From an uncultured Saprospiraceae bacterium (GTDB lineage Bacteria > Bacteroidota > Bacteroidia > Chitinophagales > Saprospiraceae): DNA of 11,143 nucleotides. The notes beneath the pieces were generated by a model, which saw nothing but the letters and a program-made list of their open reading frames with translations, made no database searches and was not told where the DNA came from. Positions 1 to 7,000 of the stretch are shown piece by piece. Numbering within the stretch: the stretch's first letter is position 1; each line of letters begins with the position of its first letter. Both the position numbers and the translations under genes were made by a program. The DNA is taken from the NCBI GenBank assembly GCA_937959095.1, contig CALGLY010000694.1:1-11143 (forward strand), given 5' to 3'.

Positions 1-11
1 ATTGGCAGTTA

Positions 12-145
12 GCTTTTGGCTTTTAGCTACAAGTGTTTATAAATCAGATATTTAGTTTTATCACGCTCGTTGTTTTACAAGGAGTGTAAGAAAATAACCT
101 TATGACCTTGTCACTTTAAGCAGCCAAGGGCTAATAGCCAATAGC
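12..145. repeat. Degenerate inverted repeat in non-coding left flank
   Basis: The arms at 12-27 (GCTTTTGGCTTTTAGC) and 130-145 (GCTAATAGCCAATAGC) are reverse complements at 14 of 16 positions and enclose about 100 bp without a plausible gene. Both arms are built from variants of the short word GCTAA/TAGCC, and more copies of that word follow the right arm up to about 156. This could be a dispersed intergenic repeat, a worn-down miniature element or simple low-complexity drift. No terminal target duplication or transposase is visible. Confidence 0.35.
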
Positions 146-156
146 AAAAGGCTAAA

Positions 157-173
157 GTCGAGCTTAGTGCGAC
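157..173 (-). terminator. Weak candidate terminator after the LuxR-type gene
   Basis: Five bases past the stop codon of the minus-strand regulator, GTCG and CGAC arms can pair, with a partly paired interior (G-U and C-G pairs around a TTA loop and one A-G mismatch). On the minus strand the stem is followed only by TTTAGCC, so the U-tract is poor. It is the only hairpin I see directly behind this gene. Transcription could equally end in the repeat-rich stretch beyond. Confidence 0.25.
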
Positions 174-178
174 AAAAT

Positions 179-1252
179 TTATTCATGTTCCAACTCCATC
201 GCCTTTTTCATTGCCTCTTTCCTATTGGAGACTTGTAGTTTAGAATACAATTTATTGATATGCGACTTCACCGTGCTAACTTCTACAAATAAGGTACTTG
301 CAATTTCTTTATTCGATTTTCCTGCTTGAATGAGACCTAGTATTTCGCGCTCTTTCATCGTTAACCGATCTAGGATAGCTTCTTCCTTGGGTAGAGTGGC
401 AGGTTCGCTTGAAGAGGAGCGGATTTGTGCAGCTTTTAGTGCAGTGCGTAGGCGTAGAATAATGAAGCCTGCTATTGCTAAAAGGCTAGTTAAAACAAAT
501 AATAAAGCGAGCATCCAAGTGGGTGGATTGCTGCTTTCTTCATAGTTGTAGTAGCTTAGTTTTCGGAGGTAGTGTTTCGTATAGTTGCTGTGAGGGATTG
601 TTGCTTTTAGGCGTTCTCCAAAGTTGGCATAAAAGGCTTTATCCTGCTCAAAGAATTCATCAAAATTGGTATTGTTGATAGCGGCTAATACAGGCAGCGC
701 ATTTTGAGTACTATCAATAAATATTTTTAAATCCTGATGAAGTTTTTCTTCGGAAAGACGGAGTTCGGAAGGGAATTTGATTTTATAAAAATTGAAACTA
801 GGATACACAATACGTGCCAAGTCGCGCATCAGTTGATTGTCACGATTGCCTTTTACATCATAATTTCCAAAAGGTGAATAGAAGGAAGAATCAGCCACAA
901 TTTCCAATTCATCATCATTATCCAGTATGACATGAATAAAGTTATGGTCGTCGCCACCGACATAGAGGCAAGCATCGTATTCGGTATTTTGTTCCTTCAT
1001 CAGATAGAGTCGATAGAAGCGTTGTTCATCGGGTAGATTGTTGCCTTCCAATACGAAGCTCCCATCTGCTTGTACGGCTGCTACATGAATGATTAAATCT
1101 GCACTTGCTCGATAGTAATCACTCAATTTTTCGATGGAAGCCATATAGATTTGTGGCTGCCACTCTTCGCCTATATTCACGCGTCCTGTGATAGTATAAC
1201 CCCAGCTCAAGAACGGAATCGAAAGAAGTAAACTTAAAACTGTAAATCGCAT
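179..1252 (-). CDS. Membrane-anchored LuxR-type transcriptional regulator with exported sensor-like domain
   Basis: This 357-residue protein appears to be a one-component regulator spanning the inner membrane. Residues 1-18 look like a Sec signal peptide. Residues 19-120 are beta-rich with a pattern (YTITGRVNIG, later QADGSFVLEG) reminiscent of the DUF4369 domain that precedes thioredoxin domains in Bacteroidota; this match is by eye. A helical stretch follows to about 240, then one transmembrane segment at about 245-267 and a basic linker. Residues 294-355 are a LuxR/GerE helix-turn-helix, with LTMKEREIL, the recognition-helix region STVKSHINKLYSKL and the ending VSNRKEA. There is no receiver domain, so control by phosphotransfer is unlikely; the exported part would be cytoplasm-external and sense ligand or envelope state. 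The start at 1252 places the signal peptide directly at the N-terminus. The gene lies 30 bp behind the DUF1080 gene with no clear promoter between, so an operon is likely. Its targets and signal are unknown. Confidence 0.9.
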   Translation of the reverse strand: MRFTVLSLLLSIPFLSWGYTITGRVNIGEEWQPQIYMASIEKLSDYYRASADLIIHVAAVQADGSFVLEGNNLPDEQRFYRLYLMKEQNTEYDACLYVGGDDHNFIHVILDNDDELEIVADSSFYSPFGNYDVKGNRDNQLMRDLARIVYPSFNFYKIKFPSELRLSEEKLHQDLKIFIDSTQNALPVLAAINNTNFDEFFEQDKAFYANFGERLKATIPHSNYTKHYLRKLSYYNYEESSNPPTWMLALLFVLTSLLAIAGFIILRLRTALKAAQIRSSSSEPATLPKEEAILDRLTMKEREILGLIQAGKSNKEIASTLFVEVSTVKSHINKLYSKLQVSNRKEAMKKAMELEHE

Positions 1253-1282
1253 AGTGATTTCTTAAAATACGCTCGAACGACT

Positions 1283-2668
1283 CTAAAATTCTTTAATTTT
1301 TATAGACCTATAATGTACCGTATCGCCATGATCCTGTAACAGAATATGTCCTTGTTTCCATTGACCGAAATTTTCCCAATCCTTATATTTGCTATGTGCT
1401 ACAAGTGCACGAAATAGCTGCGACCAGCGATCATATTCGATTACTTGTTCGTTATTGAGCCAATGTTCTACCTTGCCACCACGCACTAAAATTCTTGCTT
1501 TATTCCAATTTCCAATGCCTTTAAATTGCTTCCCTCGCCCTGGTATAGATAGATTTTCAGCTGGAATTAAATCATATAACGAACTAACTGTCCGATTGCC
1601 TTGCATGCCTTTTTTAGCATCAGGGTGACGCACATCATCGAGTATCTGGAATTCGCAACCGATGGCAGAGCCACCGCCTTTATTCAGTTCTGCTTGCACA
1701 AAATACTTAATGCCACTATTCGCACCCTCTGTTATTTTGAACTCCAATTCGAGTTCAAAATCAGAGAATTGGGTATCTGTTATGATATCGCCAGGTCCTC
1801 TTGTTTCTTCCCCATTGGTAGCCAAAATAGTAAGGACACCATCTTCCATTTGCCAGCCACTTTCAGGAAAATGATCGAGAGTTGCCCCGCGCCAACCCAT
1901 CATTGTTTTCCCATCCCAAAGCAATTGCCAATCTTGTGCCTTTTCCCATTCGCTCAATTGATTGATGAGATAGGAGAGTTGTGGTACTTCCGTATCACTT
2001 TTCCAAGTGTGTTGTTCGGGGTTTTCTGTCAAAATTCGCAAGTTGCGCCAGCGTATTTCCTTCCCTTCTTGCTCTTTTTTACCAATACTATGTACTTGTA
2101 AACCTATGAAGCCTTCAGCAGTCAAGCCGTCAATGAGGTGGGCGCATTGCACACCATTAATCCAGGTCTTTATACTGTTCCCGATCGCTTCTATATGAAA
2201 AGCATTCCATTCACCATTCCGAAAAGCAGTACGTCCTTTAGGATTTCGAGCAAGAGGATAAAGCCAGCCACGTCGTCCTTCATCATAGATGCCACCACTG
2301 AAGGCACGTGGACTAGGATCAATTTCTACTTGATAGCCATGTACCCTTCCATCGAGATAATCGCTTGTGCTATTGCTCCGAATCTGCACACCTGAATTCA
2401 GACTTGAATCAATAAGTACTTCAAATTCAAGAATAAAATTGCTGTATCGCTCTCTCGTAGTTAGGAAACTGTTGGGCGTGCCCATTCTCGATATTCCTAC
2501 AATTTCATCTCCTTCTATCTCATAGCTTGCTTTGCCATTTAGTTGTTTGAAATTGTCGAAGTTCTCGCCATTGAAAAGAGATATCCAAGCAGCATCTTGT
2601 GCCTTACTCGAAGAAACAAGAAGACTAGCGAGTAGAAATATTATGAACGTATTCTTGCTATTTTTCAT
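1283..2668 (-). CDS. Secreted tandem DUF1080 (3-keto-disaccharide hydrolase family) protein
   Basis: This 461-residue exported protein has a signal peptide ending near SKAQ (residue 24) and two copies of the DUF1080 / 3-keto-disaccharide hydrolase domain, a concanavalin-like jelly roll. Domain 1 spans about 27-213 (WISLFNGENFDNF start, NSGVQIR at 91-97, GYQVEID at 111-117, WNAFHIEAIGN at 154-164, closing RWRNLRI). Domain 2 spans about 246-459 (WQLLWDGKTMMGWRG start, NSGIKYF at 317-323, CEFQILDD at 338-345, WNKARILV at 388-395, closing YRSIKIKEF). Family members are associated with hydrolysis or lyase cleavage of 3-keto-glycosides produced by oxidoreductases. The substrate here cannot be read from sequence, and no oxidoreductase lies in the window. 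The two domains differ strongly, so the duplication is old. The leader before the ATG at 2668 is A/T-rich with no Shine-Dalgarno, usual for Bacteroidota. It is the first gene of a likely two-gene unit with the LuxR-type regulator. Confidence 0.93.
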   Translation of the reverse strand: MKNSKNTFIIFLLASLLVSSSKAQDAAWISLFNGENFDNFKQLNGKASYEIEGDEIVGISRMGTPNSFLTTRERYSNFILEFEVLIDSSLNSGVQIRSNSTSDYLDGRVHGYQVEIDPSPRAFSGGIYDEGRRGWLYPLARNPKGRTAFRNGEWNAFHIEAIGNSIKTWINGVQCAHLIDGLTAEGFIGLQVHSIGKKEQEGKEIRWRNLRILTENPEQHTWKSDTEVPQLSYLINQLSEWEKAQDWQLLWDGKTMMGWRGATLDHFPESGWQMEDGVLTILATNGEETRGPGDIITDTQFSDFELELEFKITEGANSGIKYFVQAELNKGGGSAIGCEFQILDDVRHPDAKKGMQGNRTVSSLYDLIPAENLSIPGRGKQFKGIGNWNKARILVRGGKVEHWLNNEQVIEYDRWSQLFRALVAHSKYKDWENFGQWKQGHILLQDHGDTVHYRSIKIKEF

Positions 2669-2856
2669 AGAATTTAAGTTGTGTAGTAGAGAATATAAGG
2701 TATGTCAAAGGCGCATAAATAGAGTGTTTTTCAGCTATTTTCAAAGTAAAACTATCGAAAAAATCTAGCTCCTAGAACTACCCGTTTAGTTAAGGCGAGG
2801 CACTTAAGTAATAGAATATTTATGTCCTAATACGTAATGTGAATTGCCTAAAAGTA

Positions 2857-3573
2857 CTATTCCGTTACCTCTACAAAAATCGGTTCGCTATAAAAATCCG
2901 AATTACACATACCTGAATAACTCTTTTCTTTGATACTTTCTGAGGATTTACGTACTAAGCGCAATTCATTTCTTCCAACGGTTAGAAATTTAATTTGACC
3001 AGCAGAAATAGGAATTTTATCTACTTCTATCGGGCCGAATATCGTGATCGTTTCGGTGTGTCGTTCTCCATCCGTGAACATCAATAAGAGTGCTTCTTCT
3101 TGGCGGAGTGATGGAGCATCCACTTCTAAGGTGAAACCTGTTGCTTTCTTCACATCTGTTTTTACAGCGAAGCTTTTTATCAAGGGCATTTTTGCCTCAT
3201 AAGTCTGCATCACACCATCTAGGGTTCGAAATTGAAAACTATATTGCTCTTTTGCTAATACATCATACAAGTTCTCATAACGCAATTCTATATCATTCAG
3301 ATTTTTGAATTTCATATTGCGTTCTTCTATAGTCACGCCACTGCTTAACTCTATAGGCTTTTGTATATTACCTTCTCGCTGGTAAAAATTGACAGTAGTT
3401 TTCAAGCGTTTGTCGCGCTCTAAATACCGTAAATAGAAGCGTGCAAAGAGGGGCTTTGTTGATTGCTCAAACACCTCGGTGGCAGCCTCTTCTTTTGCTG
3501 CAGTTGAATTGTCAGATTGGCAAGCAAATAATAAGCTTGCGCTAAATAGGAGTATTGAAAAACGTAGTAACAT
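2857..3573 (-). CDS. Predicted lipoprotein of unknown function
   Basis: This 238-residue protein starts with a lipoprotein signal peptide, MLLRFSILLFSASLLFAC, with the acylated cysteine at residue 18. A short Ser/Ala/Glu-rich tether (19-40) follows. The rest is a soluble domain with many alternating hydrophobic/polar stretches typical of beta sandwiches (for example FARFYLRYLERDKRLKTTVNF and ALLLMFTDGERHTETITIFG), and one further cysteine at 223. I do not recognise a named family. The frame stays open upstream to an ATG at 3750, but I chose the ATG at 3573 because it puts the lipobox at the right distance and because a perfect -7 element sits at 3605-3598, inside the would-be extension. It is 188 bp ahead of the DUF1080 gene on the same strand and probably a separate transcript. 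Location is likely the periplasmic face of a membrane or the outer surface; no function is assigned. Confidence 0.85.
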   Translation of the reverse strand: MLLRFSILLFSASLLFACQSDNSTAAKEEAATEVFEQSTKPLFARFYLRYLERDKRLKTTVNFYQREGNIQKPIELSSGVTIEERNMKFKNLNDIELRYENLYDVLAKEQYSFQFRTLDGVMQTYEAKMPLIKSFAVKTDVKKATGFTLEVDAPSLRQEEALLLMFTDGERHTETITIFGPIEVDKIPISAGQIKFLTVGRNELRLVRKSSESIKEKSYSGMCNSDFYSEPIFVEVTE

Positions 3574-3597
3574 TATTCTGTTTTTTTTATTCTGTGC

Positions 3598-3605
3598 CAA
3601 AGATA
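3598..3605 (-). promoter_or_regulatory. Bacteroidota-type -7 element for the lipoprotein gene
   Basis: The minus strand reads TATCTTTG, an exact match to the Bacteroidota -7 consensus TAnnTTTG. It ends 24 bp before the ATG at 3573, implying a leader of roughly 15-20 nt. No good -33 TTG is seen at the usual 19-21 bp distance; a TTTG lies only 12 bp upstream. The element supports the short form of the lipoprotein. Confidence 0.6.
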
Positions 3606-3609
3606 CTGG

Positions 3610-3623
3610 ACTTTGCACAAAGT
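3610..3623. promoter_or_regulatory. Palindrome in the lipoprotein promoter spacer (possible operator)
   Basis: ACTTTG-CA-CAAAGT is an inverted repeat with 6-bp arms and a 2-bp centre, four bases upstream of the minus-strand -7 element. A protein bound there would block RNA polymerase. This is inferred from position and symmetry only; no cognate regulator is identified. Confidence 0.4.
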
Positions 3624-3751
3624 GGAGCATAGGTGTAGTCCTATATAGTTTTTTCACTTGGTTCGAGATAGGATAAACGTAATATTTTATCAGAAGAAGT
3701 GGACACAAAGACAAAAAAGTTAAGGTTTTAGGCATCTCGTAAAAAAACAAG

Positions 3752-3759
3752 TACTTTTG
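3752..3759 (+). promoter_or_regulatory. Bacteroidota-type -7 element for the giant surface-protein gene
   Basis: TACTTTTG matches TAnnTTTG exactly. About 20 bp upstream is TTTTAG, a partial match to the -33 TTTG element. It is the only perfect plus-strand match I found between the two genes and would give a leader of about 240 nt before 4004. A weaker promoter nearer the gene cannot be excluded. Confidence 0.5.
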
Positions 3760-3844
3760 TAGTCACAACTTATAGTTCACATCTTACAACATTTACCCTC
3801 AGTTATTTTTCAATTTTCTTTTTCGGGATAAAGAATTAAAACAG

Positions 3845-3913
3845 CTATGCCCATAGTATGCATTGCTAATATAATTCTATGTCATAGTAATTACTGGTTA
3901 CTATTTGTCTATG
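3845..3913. promoter_or_regulatory. CTATG/CATAG half-site cluster with 32-bp spacing
   Basis: CTATG begins at 3845, 3877 and 3909, exactly 32 bp apart. The first two are each followed by the inverted word CATAG (3852-3856 and 3883-3887), forming CTATG-CC-CATAG and CTATG-T-CATAG; both continue into TA. The third is a lone half-site. A separate hairpin, ATAGTAA/TTACTAT (3884-3904), overlaps the second site. It could be an operator array or a decayed tandem repeat. Confidence 0.4.
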
Positions 3914-4003
3914 TAGAATGCTCATACGGGCTATTCAAGCCAAACAAATGACATATACCTGAAGTAGTCTTATTTCCTTCAAACCAAGCTTTTCATAAAC
4001 AAA

Positions 4004-7000
4004 ATGAAATCTATTATGTACTTGAAAATCACCGCATTGTTATGTTTTTTATGGAATTTCGGAATACTTAACGCTCAAAATTCGACGCTTTGGACAGGGC
4101 AAATGAATACGGACTGGGGAAACACGGCTAATTGGAATAATGGACTTCCGAATGCAGACAAAGAAGCAATTATACCCAAAATTTCAAATGATAATCCTAA
4201 CTATCCAATTATTCAGCAAGATGTAAGACTTGATTACCCTGTAAAAATAGCAGGAAAATTGACCCTTGAAAGTGGGCGCATCCGAAGTGAAAAAGAGCTA
4301 GTAGTATGGTCGGAAGGCTTGCTCGAAAATAAGGCGACGTTTCATGCAGAAGGGGTTTTTAAGATAGCGGGTGATTTTCAAAATATAGGACACTTAATAA
4401 GTCCTGTAGAGCTATCTATTCTAGGAACATTCACGAATGCAGGCCTGTGCCAAACCCGAGGGAGAATAAGCAATAGCGGCAAAATCATTCAAATGGAAGC
4501 GGCAATATGGGAATTTCATGACTATATCAATTTCAATGGCGATTTCGATATTGCAGCTTGCTCTTGGATCTTTTTACGGAATCGCAATTATATTAGTAGC
4601 TACAACCGAAGGTTAGCAGAAGCAGGAAGCATCATAGTAGCTGAAGGAGATAATCTAAGCATCGAGGAAGAAGGAGAAGGCTGGGTTATTTTTTGTCCAC
4701 AAGAGGATTACGCTGCTTGTGTGCAAGGTATCGTCACAGCTTGCGATTTTCCAGTGGAGCGATACAGCCCCAATATAACTTATTGGACGGGCGCGCAGAG
4801 CGATGACTTTGCTACCGATGCAAATTGGACGCAGGGAGTCCCTAATTTTACCCAAAAAGGAATCATTCCTGCCGCGCCTGCAAGTGGGCGTTTTCCTAGT
4901 ATCAATGCACCACTAACATCGGATGCCGAAATCACGAATCGAGGTACTTTGAATATTCGAGCAGCACTCACAGGCATTGGGGAATTTCAAATTATAAATG
5001 AAAACCGCCTGATTAGCGATGCACCTATTTTGCTTCCGCGTTTCGATGGCTACAGCCCGCCTGTAGGAATTCGGATGGAAGCCAATTCGTACTTTGAAAG
5101 TCGCGATAGCTTGAAAGGAAACCTAGTGAACTATGGAGAATTCGTGAATAAAGGACATCTCATTTCCAATGGTGGAATAAACTATGGAAAATGGGTGAAT
5201 GAAAAGGAGTGGGAAGTCGTACGAACAGGTTTTGAGAATCGGATAGATAGAAATAGAACGCCTTTTGCCTATGGCATTATCACGAATAAAAACAGACTAT
5301 ATAGTAAATGTACCTTTGTTAATAGTAGTCGCTTCTTGAATCGCCCAACAGGGATAGTATTGCAAGAAGGAACCAACTATTCTTCCAATTTTGCGACCTC
5401 TTGGCAAGTCGAAAACGATGGGGTGATGTACTTCTTCAATGGTGGTCGCCTCACTACAGGCAACGACACAGGACGCATTACCAATAATGGACAGATAGAA
5501 ATTTTAGGAGAAGGAGATAACATACCACCACTTGGCATAGTAGCGGAGCAAGCAGGTGGGTTACAGAATTATGAACGTATAGAAAATAATGCGTCGGGCA
5601 GTTTTCGGATAAATGGTTTTGCTTTTTTGAGAAACAGCTATCAATACGCAAATGAGCAGAGTCCGAATCTAAGAAATCAAGGCGTATTCGAAATCGGAGA
5701 GCAAGCAGATGTACTGATTACATCCAATTCCTACACGGTCAATAAAGGAACCTTTATCAATAAAGGCGACTTGAAATTGGGTGATGAAACGCCAATAGAA
5801 AATGAAGAAAGAGGCTTCTTCCAGACCTTTGGTACCTTCCTGAATAAAAAGGATGCTCGCATTGAACATCACCAATTAACGATAGAAAATAGCACGCCTA
5901 TCGTCAATGAAAGCTGTGCGATTTTCGTTACTTCCACCTCTGATTTTAGACCTACTAATTTTCAGAATGCGGGTATTTTACTCTACATAAAAAATGCACC
6001 AAATTATAATGTGCAAGGCAGTGGCTCTGCGATAGCCTGTACCTTACCCAATTATGATGGTTGCCTACAAGATATTGCTTGTGGAAATGCATATGAAAAC
6101 CCCAACTATTGGACAGGCAACACCAGCCAAGATTGGTTCGATGCCAGCAATTGGAGCAATGGACTCCCCGAAGCCGAGCAAACCGCAGTTGTGCCAGCCG
6201 ATCCAGCAGGAGGACGTTTCCCCATCCTCACGGAGCGTGCCGATTTGGACTATTTTATTGTAAATGAAGGCGAAATAACCTTCAATTCCATTACGAATAT
6301 TCTGAAGAATGGAATGCGAAATAATGGAACAATCGAAATAATGCCCGATGCGACCGTGGTGCAAACGGGCGACTCTTTGAAGGCAATCAACAACTATGGA
6401 ACGATTAATAATGAAGGCGTACTGCTACTGAATGGCTGGCTATTCAATTATGAAAAACTTCGTTCCAATAAGAAACTCTTGCTAGGCGGCTATCTCTATA
6501 GTCGAGGACGTAGTCAATACCATATCGCCCTAGGAAAACTACGGAACTATAAGGAGCTAGAAAGCACCAAAAATGATAGCCTTCAAATGTACGGCGATTG
6601 GCAAAACTACGGCACGGCTACCGTAGCGGGTTATCTAGAAATTTCTAATGGAAGCATCACCAATCATGAGGCGTTAAGACTGACGGAAACGAGCCTTACG
6701 ACCGCCAATAATCAGCTTTGGTATGGTCAGCCGCTTAGTATCGACAATAGAGGGACACTAGAGCTGGAAGGCTATATGAATTCTACGGTCACCAATGAGT
6801 ATCTTCGTACTATAGGCACGGTCTATCTGCGCCCTTGTGCGGTGCTGGAAGGTGGACAAATGCTCTATGCTGGCGATGGACGACTGGAACATGAAGGCAT
6901 CATCCGAAATGTGGAGCATGTTGGAATGCAGCCTTACTATGTGGCGCGTGGCGGCAGGATTATCGAGTGTACAGATGATTGTACAGGTATTATGAATACC

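Larger units (their letters stand above)
3574..4003. other. 430-bp divergent intergenic region
   Basis: The stretch between the lipoprotein and the giant surface-protein gene is A/T-rich and contains no credible gene. It holds, left to right: the lipoprotein -7 element, the 3610-3623 palindrome, a plus-strand -7 element at 3752-3759, and a 69-bp block (3845-3913) with five CTATG/CATAG words. If the plus-strand element is used, the surface-protein transcript has an unusually long leader of about 240 nt. An A-rich stretch, not a Shine-Dalgarno sequence, precedes the ATG at 4004. Confidence 0.7.

Noticed and set aside
12..145. CRISPR-like or transposon-end repeats
   Set aside because: There are only two imperfect arms in inverted orientation, with no regular spacers, cas gene, transposase or target duplication.
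1601..2101. 166-codon open frame on the plus strand
   Set aside because: It lies fully antisense to the clearly coding DUF1080 gene, its translation is Cys/Phe-rich without domain character, and no promoter is seen.
2669..2856. Promoter for the DUF1080 gene and terminator for the lipoprotein gene
   Set aside because: The best minus-strand match, TTACTTTG at about 2742-2749, deviates from TAnnTTTG and has no -33 partner. The AGGCA/TGCCT pair further right encloses a loop too large for a terminator.
3574..3750. N-terminal extension of the lipoprotein to an ATG at 3750
   Set aside because: It would bury the lipobox at residue 77 and overlap a perfect -7 element and a palindrome; the short form is far more consistent.
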